From an uncultured Novosphingobium sp. (GTDB taxonomy: Bacteria > Pseudomonadota > Alphaproteobacteria > Sphingomonadales > Sphingomonadaceae), in assembly GCA_938005655.1 (NCBI GenBank), contig CALLNA010000129.1:1-23791 (forward strand): a stretch of 23,791 nt of DNA, in the 5' to 3' direction. Below the pieces are notes generated by a model that saw only the letters and a program-made list of their open reading frames with translations, had not been told where the DNA came from and made no database searches. Positions within the stretch are counted from its first letter, which is position 1. Every line of letters begins with the position of its first letter. Of this stretch, positions 14,738 to 22,554 are shown one piece after another. Both the position numbers and the translations under genes were made by a program.

Positions 14738-17326
14738 ATGAGGGCCTATCTGTACGCTTCCCCCGGCATCGCGGCCGCCTTGCTGTTCGGGCTTGCCGCA
14801 CCCGCCTCCGCGCAGGACACGCATGAGGAGGCCGGCGCGCGCAGCGACGCCAGCGACATCATCGTCACCGCCCGCCGCACCGAGGAACGGCTCCAGGACG
14901 TGCCGATCTCGATCACGGTCTACAACCAGGAGCAACTGGACAAGCGGAACATCGTCCAGGCTTCCGACCTCGCGGCCTATACGCCGTCGCTGTCCGTCAA
15001 CCAGCGCTACGGCCCGGAGAAGAGCTCCTTCGCGATCCGCGGGTTCAACCAGGATCAGAGCACGGCGCCCACGGTCGGCGTATATTTCGCCGACGTGGTC
15101 GGCCCGCGCGCCCAGGGCGGCACCACCTCCGGCAACACGGTCGGCCCCGGCGCCTTCATGGACCTCCAGAACGTCCAGGTGCTCAAGGGGCCGCAAGGCA
15201 CCCTGTTCGGCCGCAACACGACCGGCGGCGCGGTGCTGCTGGTGCCGAACAAGCCGACCGACCGGCTCGAAGGCTGGGTCGAGGGCCAGGTCGGCAGCTA
15301 CAACCTGCGCCGGGCGATGGGCGTGCTCAACGTCCCGCTCGCCGACACGTTCAAGGTCCGCATCGCGCTCGACCGCAACCACCGCGAAGGCTACATGCGC
15401 AACCGTTCGGGCATCGGGCCGGACGACTACAACGACGTGAACTATTTCGCGGCCCGGCTGAGCATCCTGGCGGAGCTTACCCCAAACCTCGAGAACTACA
15501 CGATCTACACCTACAGCCACTCGTTCGGCCACGGCTACGCCGGCCCGATCGTGGCCTGCAACCGCGCCCTAAATCCGGGCGATCCGCTGTTCAACCTCGC
15601 CGCCTTCTCGAATCCCTCGAACATCCGCGCCACGGCCACGGCCGGCCCCGCCTGCGACCAGATCGGACGGGCCGCCGCGCGCGGGGATTCGCTGCTCGAC
15701 GTCGACGTGGCGAACCCCGATCCCTACATCGACCTCAAGCAATGGCAGGTGATAAACACCACGACCTGGCAGGTCAGCGACACCTTCCGCATCAAGAACA
15801 TCGCCAGCTACGGCGAATTCCGCGAGCGGGCCAGCTTCAGCCTCTACAGCGACAACTTCCGCACCAAGGCCGGCCAGCCGCTCCTCTACAACCCCGCGGG
15901 CGGGATGCCCTTCTCCTATATCCTGCTCAATCCCGCGGGGCCGGAGGACAACGCCGCGCAATCGACCTTCACCGAGGAGTTCCAGCTCCAGGGCAACACC
16001 AGCGACGGCAGGTTCACCTGGCAGGCGGGCGCCTATTATGAATCGTCCAAGCCGCTCGGCTGGACGCGCGGCTATACCGCGCAATATGTCGGCTGCACCG
16101 ATCTCCAGGCGTTCCAGTGCGCGGCGCCGTTCCAGCCCGTGGCCACCGGCGGCAACTTCTCCGATTCCAAGACCAAGCTCGATTTCACCAACATCGGCTT
16201 CTACGCCCAGGGCACCTACAAGTTCGCCGAGTGGATCGCCCTGACCGCGGGCATCCGCTACACGATCGACAAGATCCACGGCCAGAACGAGAGCACCCGG
16301 ATCAACATCTCCAACACCGGCGGGCCGCTCGACCGGGTCTGCAACGACACCTACCGCTTCTACACGCCCAACCCCACGCCGGGCGGCAATCCGCTGCCGC
16401 TCGTCGTGAGCGACGGCAGCCAGTGCCATTTCGAGATCGACCAGAACTCGGAAAAGCCGACCTGGATGATCGACCTGGAGGTCAAGCCGGTCGAGGACAT
16501 CCTGCTCTACGCCAAATATGCGCGCGGCTATCGCCAGGGCGGCCTGAGCTTCACCAACGTCGGGCGCGAGACCTGGGAGCCGGAGAAGGTCGATTCCTAC
16601 GAGATCGGCGCGAAGACCAGCTTCCGCAGCGGCGGGGTCAACGGCTATTTCAACCTGTCGGCGTTCTACAACGACTTCACCAACCAGCAGGTCTTCTCCG
16701 CGGCGATCGGCGCGGCGGGCAGCGGCCTGGCGGGCGGCGCGGTCATCCTCAACGCGGGCAAGTCGCGCATCCAGGGCATCGAGGTCGACACCTCGGTCAA
16801 CCTGTTCGACAACAGCCTGCGGCTCGATCTCGGCTACACCTATCTCGATACGCTGGTGAAGCAGATCACCCCGCCGGCGGCGACCTATCCCTTCACGCTC
16901 TACATCCCGCAGGTGGCCCAAGGCGGACCGCTGGTGCTCTCGCCGAAGCACCGGCTGACGGCGTCGCTGAACTATACGCTGCCGCTGGACGATTCGATCG
17001 GCAAGATCACGATCGGCGGGACCTACGTCTATACGAGCGAGCAGCTCTCCAACAGCGCGACCCTCGCCGTGGCGCCCGATCCGCTCTCGCCGTACGGCTA
17101 TTCCAGCATCGGCCGGCTGCCGGCGACCAATATCCTCAACCTGAACGTGAACTGGAACAAGGTGATGGGCTCGCCGATCGATGCGGCGTTCTTCGTGACC
17201 AACGTCACCAACCAGATCTATCCGGTCCAATACGGCAACGGCTACAGCTCGGCCGGGTTCGAGACGCTGATCATGGGCCAGCCGCGGATGTACGGTTTCC
17301 GCCTGCGGTACAGCTTCGGCAACTGA
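14738..17326 (+). CDS. TonB-dependent outer-membrane receptor
   Basis: Encodes 862 residues from ATG 14738, with AAGGGGA 7 nt upstream. The signal peptide is cleaved near ASA-Q (25/26). A TonB box DIIVTA lies at residues 40-45. The plug domain (about 50-170) includes VPISITVYN, SSFAIRGFNQD and VQVLKGPQGTLFGRNTTGGAV, hallmarks of the family. The rest is a 22-strand barrel pattern ending in GFRLRYSFGN. The length and sequence style match the large set of sphingomonad receptors that take up aromatic, terpenoid or other carbon sources instead of siderophores; the ligand here is unknown. No FecR/FecI-type regulator and no N-terminal signalling domain is present. It is flanked by catabolic genes and probably imports the substrate of that cluster. 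Confidence 0.95.
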   Translation: MRAYLYASPGIAAALLFGLAAPASAQDTHEEAGARSDASDIIVTARRTEERLQDVPISITVYNQEQLDKRNIVQASDLAAYTPSLSVNQRYGPEKSSFAIRGFNQDQSTAPTVGVYFADVVGPRAQGGTTSGNTVGPGAFMDLQNVQVLKGPQGTLFGRNTTGGAVLLVPNKPTDRLEGWVEGQVGSYNLRRAMGVLNVPLADTFKVRIALDRNHREGYMRNRSGIGPDDYNDVNYFAARLSILAELTPNLENYTIYTYSHSFGHGYAGPIVACNRALNPGDPLFNLAAFSNPSNIRATATAGPACDQIGRAAARGDSLLDVDVANPDPYIDLKQWQVINTTTWQVSDTFRIKNIASYGEFRERASFSLYSDNFRTKAGQPLLYNPAGGMPFSYILLNPAGPEDNAAQSTFTEEFQLQGNTSDGRFTWQAGAYYESSKPLGWTRGYTAQYVGCTDLQAFQCAAPFQPVATGGNFSDSKTKLDFTNIGFYAQGTYKFAEWIALTAGIRYTIDKIHGQNESTRINISNTGGPLDRVCNDTYRFYTPNPTPGGNPLPLVVSDGSQCHFEIDQNSEKPTWMIDLEVKPVEDILLYAKYARGYRQGGLSFTNVGRETWEPEKVDSYEIGAKTSFRSGGVNGYFNLSAFYNDFTNQQVFSAAIGAAGSGLAGGAVILNAGKSRIQGIEVDTSVNLFDNSLRLDLGYTYLDTLVKQITPPAATYPFTLYIPQVAQGGPLVLSPKHRLTASLNYTLPLDDSIGKITIGGTYVYTSEQLSNSATLAVAPDPLSPYGYSSIGRLPATNILNLNVNWNKVMGSPIDAAFFVTNVTNQIYPVQYGNGYSSAGFETLIMGQPRMYGFRLRYSFGN

Positions 17327-17334
17327 TCCGGAAC

Positions 17335-17360
17335 TCCCCGCGCCCCTCGTGGCGCGGGGA
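17335..17360. terminator. Strong GC hairpin between convergent genes
   Basis: TCCCCGCGCC (17335-17344) pairs perfectly with GGCGCGGGGA (17351-17360) over 10 bp with a 6-nt loop, 8 nt after the receptor stop and before the end of the converging kinase gene. No T-run follows on either strand. A bidirectional terminator or transcript-end stabiliser is likely. Confidence 0.6.
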
Positions 17361-17407
17361 CACCGCCTACGAGCGGGCAGTAGGCGACGTGCCCGGCGGC
17401 GCTCGCG

Positions 17408-18469
17408 TCAGCCCACGCCCAGCAGCACATGGCTGCCGTGCCGCTCAACCGCGCGGCCAAGGCGGTTGACGAACAGTTCGATGATCGGCGGGTCGACGCG
17501 GCGGGTGATCGACCACAGGTAGAAGCCATAGATCGCCGCCTCGCGGTATTGCCGCCAGGCTTCCTCGCGCTCCGGGAGGTCGCAGCCGAGGCCGCGCATG
17601 GCGGCGAGGTAATGGTCGAGCAGGGCCCGCTCCTCGCGCTCGGCCACGTCGACCGGGAGGACGGCGCAGACGTGGTAGGCAACGTCGAGCGCCCAGCCGC
17701 CGCGCTGGAGGAGCTGCCAGTCGATCAGGCCGGTCGCGCCCGCGGCGTCGCGGAAGATGTTGCCGGCATGGGCATCGCCATGGACCAGGAACTGCGGCCG
17801 CGCGGCGTCACGCTCGGCCAGGGCGCGCATCCCTGCGCCGAGACGCTCGGCGTTCCGGACCGCCGGGGACAGCCCCTCGCCGCGCTTGCCGTCGAGCAGC
17901 CCTTGCAGCGTCTCGACCGGGACATACTGCATCCGGGCAAGGTCGGCGACGCGCGGGGTGATCCAGTCCATCGTGGCGAGCAGCCCGCGCCCGGCATGGA
18001 GCGCGGCGAGCTGATCCAGGCTGGCCGCAGCCTGGTCGGCGGTGAAGGGCTCCAGCGCCGAGCAGAACCGCGCGCTCTCGGCGATCAGGTCGCGCATCAC
18101 GACCAGGCCCTGCATGGCCGCGCGGTCGGTGATCGCGGCTACACAGGTTGGGGTGCGCACTGCCACCTGCGGCCCGACCCGGGTGTAGAAGTCGGCTTCG
18201 CGGATCATCGTCGCCCCGCCGCGCGCGGTCAGCTCGTCGACGTCGAGCAGGCCCTTGATGCAGAAGCCCTGCGGCTCGGCCAGGCCGTCGAAGGCGACGG
18301 CGAAGCGGACCTTGGTGGCGACGGTGCGGATCACCTCCTGGACCTCGACCGCCGTCACCGCGCGGCCGCCCGACACGCCGGCCAGGGCCTCGCCCAGCCA
18401 GGCCGGATCGAGCACGCCGTCCAGCTTCGCCGGCACCCGCAGCGCCTCCATCGCGATCGCTCCTGCCAT
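17408..18469 (-). CDS. APH/ecdysteroid-kinase-like phosphotransferase
   Basis: Encodes 353 residues. ATG 18469 is chosen because GAGGGAGGA lies just upstream; the frame is open further but without a better start. The kinase fold shows the Brenner-type catalytic loop HGDAHAGN (His230, Asp232, Asn237) and a metal-binding GLIDW (Asp250). Upstream are FCIKGLLD and READFYTRVGPQVAVRTP, as in small-molecule kinases of the APH, ACAD10 or EcKL groups. It probably phosphorylates a hydroxyl on a small molecule, not an antibiotic, given the catabolic neighbours. Relatives such as LvaA and the ACAD10/11 kinase domain phosphorylate 4-hydroxyacyl-CoA. It is divergent from the CoA-transferase gene, with 143 nt between the starts. 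The substrate is not deducible from sequence. Confidence 0.85.
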   Translation of the reverse strand: MAGAIAMEALRVPAKLDGVLDPAWLGEALAGVSGGRAVTAVEVQEVIRTVATKVRFAVAFDGLAEPQGFCIKGLLDVDELTARGGATMIREADFYTRVGPQVAVRTPTCVAAITDRAAMQGLVVMRDLIAESARFCSALEPFTADQAAASLDQLAALHAGRGLLATMDWITPRVADLARMQYVPVETLQGLLDGKRGEGLSPAVRNAERLGAGMRALAERDAARPQFLVHGDAHAGNIFRDAAGATGLIDWQLLQRGGWALDVAYHVCAVLPVDVAEREERALLDHYLAAMRGLGCDLPEREEAWRQYREAAIYGFYLWSITRRVDPPIIELFVNRLGRAVERHGSHVLLGVG

Positions 18470-18510
18470 GCGTGATCCTCCCTCGATAAATTCACTATTT
18501 CGGTAATTTG

Positions 18511-18524
18511 GTCGCAATATCGAA
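18511..18524. promoter_or_regulatory. 14-bp dyad-like GTCGCAATATCGAA (site 3 of 4)
   Basis: It lies in the AT-rich divergent region between the kinase and CoA-transferase genes. It shares the TCGC...CGAA core with site 1 (9 of 14 positions) and is the weakest of the four. Confidence 0.3.
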
Positions 18525-18532
18525 TTTCATGC

Positions 18533-18561
18533 TTGACGTCCAGCACGCCCGGCAGTGTATC
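18533..18561 (+). promoter_or_regulatory. Candidate promoter of the CoA-transferase gene
   Basis: TTGACG (18533-18538) is followed after 17 nt by TGTATC (18556-18561). The -35 is good and the -10 is poor. It sits about 50 nt before the gene start. Confidence 0.35.
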
Positions 18562-18612
18562 GGACCCCGATGAACCGCGCCGGCAAACGGGCGCGAGGGC
18601 CGGGAGAGCAGG

Positions 18613-19824
18613 ATGGCGAGGCCGCTGGAAGGCATCAAGGTGGTGGAAGTCGCGATGTGGGCCTTCGTCCCGGCCTGCGGCGGCATCCTGTCCGATCTCG
18701 GCGCGGAGGTCATCAAGGTCGAGCCGCCGAGCGGCGACCCCCTGCGCGGCCTCGACATCGGCGAGCTCGGCGGCAGGAAGCGCGTCGACCTCTCGTGGGA
18801 ATCGTACAACCGCGGCAAGCGCTCGATCACGCTCGACCTCAAGCAGGAAGCGGGCCGCGCGGTGCTGATGAAGCTGGCGGAGGACGCCGACGTCTTCCTC
18901 ACCAACCTCCTGCCCCCCGCACGCCGGGCCATGGGCATCGACGCCGAGACGATCCGCGCGCGCTTTCCGGACATCATCTACGCCAGCGGCAGCGCGACCG
19001 GCCCCCACGGGCCGGACAGCGCCAAGGGCGGCTACGACGCGATCACCTTCTGGGCGCGCGGCGGCATCTCCTCCTCGGTCACGTCGGACGGGGACGCGGC
19101 GCCGGTCGGCCCGCCCGGCCCCGCCTTCGGCGACACGCTGAGCGGGTCGATGCTGGCCGGCGCGATCTGCGCGGCCCTGACCCGGCGGGCCCTGCACGGC
19201 GAGGCCTCGGTGGTCGACGTCTCGCTGCTCGGCACGGCGATGTGGTCGATGCAGCGGTTCATCGCCCAGGCGACGATGGACGGCGTCCAGCGCTTCCCCC
19301 GTCCGAAGGACCGGGTGCCCTACAACGTGCTGTCCTATACCTACCGCACCGCCGACGACCGCTTCGTCGCGCTGTGCATGCTGCAGGCGGACAAGTATTG
19401 GCCCCGGTTCTGCGAAGTGGCCGGGCGGCCCGACCTCGCCGCCGATCCGCGCTTCGCCGACGCGGCGGCGCGGCGCGACAACGCCCGGGCCTGCTTCGAC
19501 GAGGTCGCGGCCCTGTTCGCGAGCAAGCCGCTCGCCGAATGGCGCGCGATCCTCGCCCGGCAGGACGGCCAGTGGGACGTCGTCCAGGACGTCGGCGAGA
19601 TCCAGGACGACGTCCAGGCCCGGGCCAACCACCTGCTCCAGACGGTCGACTACGGCGACGGCACGACCATCCCCCTGGTCGCCGTGCCGATGATGTTCGA
19701 CGGGCAGGCGATGCCCGCCCGCCGCTCGCCCGAGCTGGGCGACAGCAGCGAGGCGATCCTGGCGAGCCTGGGCTATGACGAGGAGGCGATCATCGACCTC
19801 AAGGTCCAGGGCGTGGTCTTCTGA
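18613..19824 (+). CDS. CaiB/BaiF family (class III) CoA-transferase
   Basis: Encodes 403 residues from ATG 18613, preceded by GGGAGAGCAGG. The N terminus LEGIKVVEV...ILSDLGAEVIKVEPPSGDP is the family signature. It is followed by NRGKRSITLDLKQEAGR and the catalytic-Asp region PAFGDTLSGSMLAGAI with Asp174, matching the aspartate that carries the acyl intermediate in formyl-CoA transferase. The length is normal for one subunit of the interlocked dimer. It moves CoA from an acyl-CoA donor to a free carboxylic acid, so it would activate a pathway acid without ATP. The neighbouring P450, kinase and amidohydrolase suggest breakdown of an organic acid or steroid/terpenoid-like compound; donor and acceptor are unknown. 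It is followed by a separate promoter for the next gene. Confidence 0.93.
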   Translation: MARPLEGIKVVEVAMWAFVPACGGILSDLGAEVIKVEPPSGDPLRGLDIGELGGRKRVDLSWESYNRGKRSITLDLKQEAGRAVLMKLAEDADVFLTNLLPPARRAMGIDAETIRARFPDIIYASGSATGPHGPDSAKGGYDAITFWARGGISSSVTSDGDAAPVGPPGPAFGDTLSGSMLAGAICAALTRRALHGEASVVDVSLLGTAMWSMQRFIAQATMDGVQRFPRPKDRVPYNVLSYTYRTADDRFVALCMLQADKYWPRFCEVAGRPDLAADPRFADAAARRDNARACFDEVAALFASKPLAEWRAILARQDGQWDVVQDVGEIQDDVQARANHLLQTVDYGDGTTIPLVAVPMMFDGQAMPARRSPELGDSSEAILASLGYDEEAIIDLKVQGVVF

Positions 19825-19847
19825 GAAGGCGCGGCGGGCGGGCCTTC
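19825..19847 (+). terminator. Weak hairpin after the CoA-transferase gene
   Basis: GAAGGC (19825-19830) and GCCTTC (19842-19847) can pair over 6 bp with an 11-nt GC-rich loop, immediately after the stop and just before the next promoter. No T-run is seen. Confidence 0.3.
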
Positions 19848-19850
19848 GGC

Positions 19851-19879
19851 TTGACACAATCGTTCATAACTGCGATATT
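19851..19879 (+). promoter_or_regulatory. Promoter of the amidohydrolase-P450 operon
   Basis: A consensus -35 TTGACA (19851-19856) lies 17 nt before GATATT (19874-19879). This is the best promoter-like sequence in the window, about 45 nt before the amidohydrolase start, with dyad site 4 right at the expected transcription start. Confidence 0.6.
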
Positions 19880-19882
19880 CAA

Positions 19883-19896
19883 TTCACGATTTCGAA
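19883..19896. promoter_or_regulatory. 14-bp dyad-like TTCACGATTTCGAA (site 4 of 4)
   Basis: It starts 4 nt after the -10 element, over the expected +1, a classic place for a repressor. It shares TTCnC and CGAA with site 1 (9 of 14 positions). Confidence 0.4.
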
Positions 19897-19923
19897 CCAT
19901 ATCCCGCAAGAGGAGTCTGGGAG

Positions 19924-21120
19924 ATGAGCGAAGCTGATCCCGTATTCGGCAGCGCCACCAAGAGCGACTGGAACCTGGGGCCGATCTTCGACGCGGACGC
20001 GCACATCGATCCGCCGCACGACATGTGGAAGGACTACCTGCCCGCCTCCCAGCGCGACAAGGCGCCGGTGATCGAGCACGGCGAGGACTGCGACTACATC
20101 TGCTTCGAGGGCAACCGCCGCCCGGTGATGATGATCAACAACCAGGCGGGCCGCGCGGGCAAGGACTTCAAGATGAAGGGCCGCCTGTCCGAGCAGCGCA
20201 ACACCTACGATCCGGCCAAGCGCCTCGCCGACATGGACCTCGACGGGATCGACCAGGCGATCTGCTTCGGCGGGCCGCTCGGCTCCTTCGACAACGACCT
20301 CTACATCGCCAGCTTCGAGGCCTACAGCCGCTGGGTGATGGACTGGGCGAGCCACGCCCCGCACCGCCTGTTCCCGGTCGGCCACGCGCCGATGCGCGAC
20401 ATCGACGAGACGATCGAGCACGTCCGCCGCCTGGCCGGGATGGGCTTCAGGATGCTCCAGCTTCCGGCCTTCCCCCAGAACGCCGAAGCGTGGAAGACCT
20501 CGTCCGAGATCAAGAACCTGAAGTCGGGCCAGGTCTCGGCCCAGACCGGCGATCCCAAGGGCGCGTTGCAATACTACCAGCCCGAGTTCGACCGGCTGTG
20601 GAAGGTGCTGTGCGACCACGGCATGGTCATCACCTTCCACCTCGGCGGGCGGGTGCCGCGCTTCGGGGAGAAGCAGCACTTCCTGCCCGACATGCCGATG
20701 TCGAAGCTCGCCATGGCCGAGCCGATCGGCATCTTCGTCTTCAACGGCATCTTCGACCGCTTCCCCGACCTGCGCATCGGCTCGATGGAATCGGGCGTGG
20801 GCTGGTTCGCCTGGTACGCCGAATATTGCGACCGCACCTGGGAGAAGCAGCGCTACTGGATGGACAGCCCGATCGACCGCCTGCCCAGCTCCTACATGGA
20901 CAGCAACGTCTGGGGCTCGTTCATCCAGGACCGCACCGGCATCCTCGCCCGCGACCTGCCGGGCGGCCGGAACATCATGTGGTCGTCGGACTACCCGCAT
21001 TCGGAGACGACCTTCCCCAACAGCCATGCCGTGATCCGGCGCGACTTCGCCGGGGTGCCGGACGCGGACGTGCGCGACATCATCTGCAACAACGCCAAGA
21101 AGTTCCTGCGGATCTCCTGA
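19924..21120 (+). CDS. Metal-dependent amidohydrolase (amidohydrolase_2, ACMSD-like TIM barrel)
   Basis: Encodes 398 residues from ATG 19924, with AGGAG at about 19910-19914. Metal-site motifs of the PF04909 family are visible: DADAH (Asp23, Asp25, His27), ITFHLGG with His239, SMESGVGW with Glu289 and SSDYPHSE with Asp356 and His359. The C terminus NNAKKFLRI is the usual family ending. Members are either hydrolases or non-oxidative decarboxylases such as ACMSD and gamma-resorcylate decarboxylase; the sequence does not decide which. The stop overlaps the P450 start (TGATG), so the two proteins are probably made together and act in one pathway. A consensus promoter with a candidate operator precedes it. 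Confidence 0.9.
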   Translation: MSEADPVFGSATKSDWNLGPIFDADAHIDPPHDMWKDYLPASQRDKAPVIEHGEDCDYICFEGNRRPVMMINNQAGRAGKDFKMKGRLSEQRNTYDPAKRLADMDLDGIDQAICFGGPLGSFDNDLYIASFEAYSRWVMDWASHAPHRLFPVGHAPMRDIDETIEHVRRLAGMGFRMLQLPAFPQNAEAWKTSSEIKNLKSGQVSAQTGDPKGALQYYQPEFDRLWKVLCDHGMVITFHLGGRVPRFGEKQHFLPDMPMSKLAMAEPIGIFVFNGIFDRFPDLRIGSMESGVGWFAWYAEYCDRTWEKQRYWMDSPIDRLPSSYMDSNVWGSFIQDRTGILARDLPGGRNIMWSSDYPHSETTFPNSHAVIRRDFAGVPDADVRDIICNNAKKFLRIS

Positions 21121-22418
21121 TGGCGACCGCCGCGGCAAACGACGTCCTCCTCGCGGACGATCCGCTCTACCGGGAGCTCTACGACGTCCGCCGCGAGGCG
21201 GAGGCGATGGGCAACCTGGTCGAGCGGGACATGAGCGGGGAGATCGCCGCGCTCCAGGCCCGGGCGCCGGTCCACCGGGGCAAGCTGCGCGAACTGCTCG
21301 GCCTGCCCGGGCACGACCGGCACGTCCTCTCGGCGGGACGGCAGCACTATTCCGTGCTCAGCTACGAGGCCTGCGAGGCGGCGTTCCGCCAGCCCAAGCT
21401 GTTCTCCTCGCGGATCGTCCATCACCCCAACGAGCTGGGCGAGCTGGCGATGGGCATCCTCGAGATGGACGGTTCGATGCACCGCGCCTACCGCCGGACG
21501 ATCCAGCCCAAGTTCATCATGCCCGAGGCGCTCGGCTGGTGGCGCAGCCGCAAGGTCGACGACATCGTCGGCCGCCTGGTCGAGCGGATGCGCGGCTGGG
21601 ACCGCGCCGAGCTGAACCTCGACTTCTGCGCGCGCATCCCGGTCTATACGATCACCACGGCGATCGGTCTGGAGGGCGACGACGCCCTGGTGTTCCGCGA
21701 CGCCTTCGTGAAGAGCGGCGGCATCGCCAACCGCCCGGTCGAGGAGATGCGCGCGGCCGCGGCGACGGTGCAGCGGATGCTGCTCGACCTGATCGCCGCG
21801 CGCCGGGCCGAGCCGGGCGACGACCTCATCAGCTTCCTCCTCGCCGCGCGGCTCCGGCTCAAGGACGAGGCGGTGCGGCCGCTGACCGACCGCGAGATCA
21901 TGCATACGGCGCGGCTCGTCATGGTCGCCGGCGGCGGCACCTCGTGGGGGCAGATGGGCATCGCGCTCTGGGCCCTGCTCGGCCACCGCGACCAGTACGA
22001 GGAGGGCCGGGCGAACCGCGCGCTGATGGACCAGGCGATCGAGGAGAGCCTGCGCTGGAACCCTACCGCGCCGCTGTTCTACCGGATGATCGAGGAGGAC
22101 ACCGAGTTCCACGGCGTGCCGATGAAGGCGGGCGAGGTGCTGGAGCTGGGGCTCGGCGCCGCCAACCGCGATCCCACGCGATGGGACCGGCCGGACGCTT
22201 ACGACATCCACCGTCCGCCCCTGACCAACCTCGCCTTCGGGCTCGGCACCCACCGCTGCCTCGGCATGAACGTCGCGCGGGTGGAGATTTCCGTGGGCAT
22301 AGGCGCGCTGATGGACGCCTTTCCGGACATGCGGCTCGACCCCCCCGCGCCGCCGCCGTTCCTGCCCGGCGGGCTGGAGCAGCGCGGCATCTCGGGCCTG
22401 CCGGTCCTGCTGCGCTGA
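21120..22418 (+). CDS. Cytochrome P450, intact
   Basis: Encodes 432 residues, with ATG at 21120 overlapping the amidohydrolase stop by one base. It is a soluble class I bacterial P450 with no membrane anchor. The I-helix reads AGGGTSW (Ala270 to Ser275, with Thr274 the conserved Thr); the acidic residue normally preceding this Thr is Gly. The ExxR element is ESLR (Glu309, Arg312) and the heme loop is FGLGTHRCLG with Cys380 as iron ligand. An N-terminal region of about 50 residues before ARAPVHRG is shared with the broken paralogue at 12421-13687. It should hydroxylate a hydrophobic substrate of the cluster using an external ferredoxin and reductase, neither of which is encoded in this window. 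The substrate is unknown. Confidence 0.94.
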   Translation: MATAAANDVLLADDPLYRELYDVRREAEAMGNLVERDMSGEIAALQARAPVHRGKLRELLGLPGHDRHVLSAGRQHYSVLSYEACEAAFRQPKLFSSRIVHHPNELGELAMGILEMDGSMHRAYRRTIQPKFIMPEALGWWRSRKVDDIVGRLVERMRGWDRAELNLDFCARIPVYTITTAIGLEGDDALVFRDAFVKSGGIANRPVEEMRAAAATVQRMLLDLIAARRAEPGDDLISFLLAARLRLKDEAVRPLTDREIMHTARLVMVAGGGTSWGQMGIALWALLGHRDQYEEGRANRALMDQAIEESLRWNPTAPLFYRMIEEDTEFHGVPMKAGEVLELGLGAANRDPTRWDRPDAYDIHRPPLTNLAFGLGTHRCLGMNVARVEISVGIGALMDAFPDMRLDPPAPPPFLPGGLEQRGISGLPVLLR

Positions 22419-22495
22419 TCCGCCGCCGGGGCTTCGGTCAAGCGATGGAGACGGGCGGCGACCGCAGCCCGCCGCACTCCTGCGCGAAACCCGCT

Positions 22496-22510
22496 TCCCC
22501 TGGCCGGGGA
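22496..22510 (+). other. Short hairpin between the P450 and transporter genes
   Basis: TCCCC (22496-22500) and GGGGA (22506-22510) enclose TGGCC. It is short and without a T-run. The rest of the 136-nt gap holds no clear promoter, so the transporter may be read from the P450 transcript. Confidence 0.2.
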
Positions 22511-22554
22511 GATCGGCATAACCCCTCGATCATAAGGACGGACGGGAGAAGGAC

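Noticed and set aside
15569..17230. 553-residue minus-strand open frame opposite the receptor
   Set aside because: Its composition is biased and it has no recognisable motif; the receptor frame on the plus strand is unmistakable.
17408..18469. Antibiotic-resistance role for the APH-like kinase
   Set aside because: The APH fold is shared by many metabolic kinases, and the neighbours are catabolic with no mobile element or resistance context.
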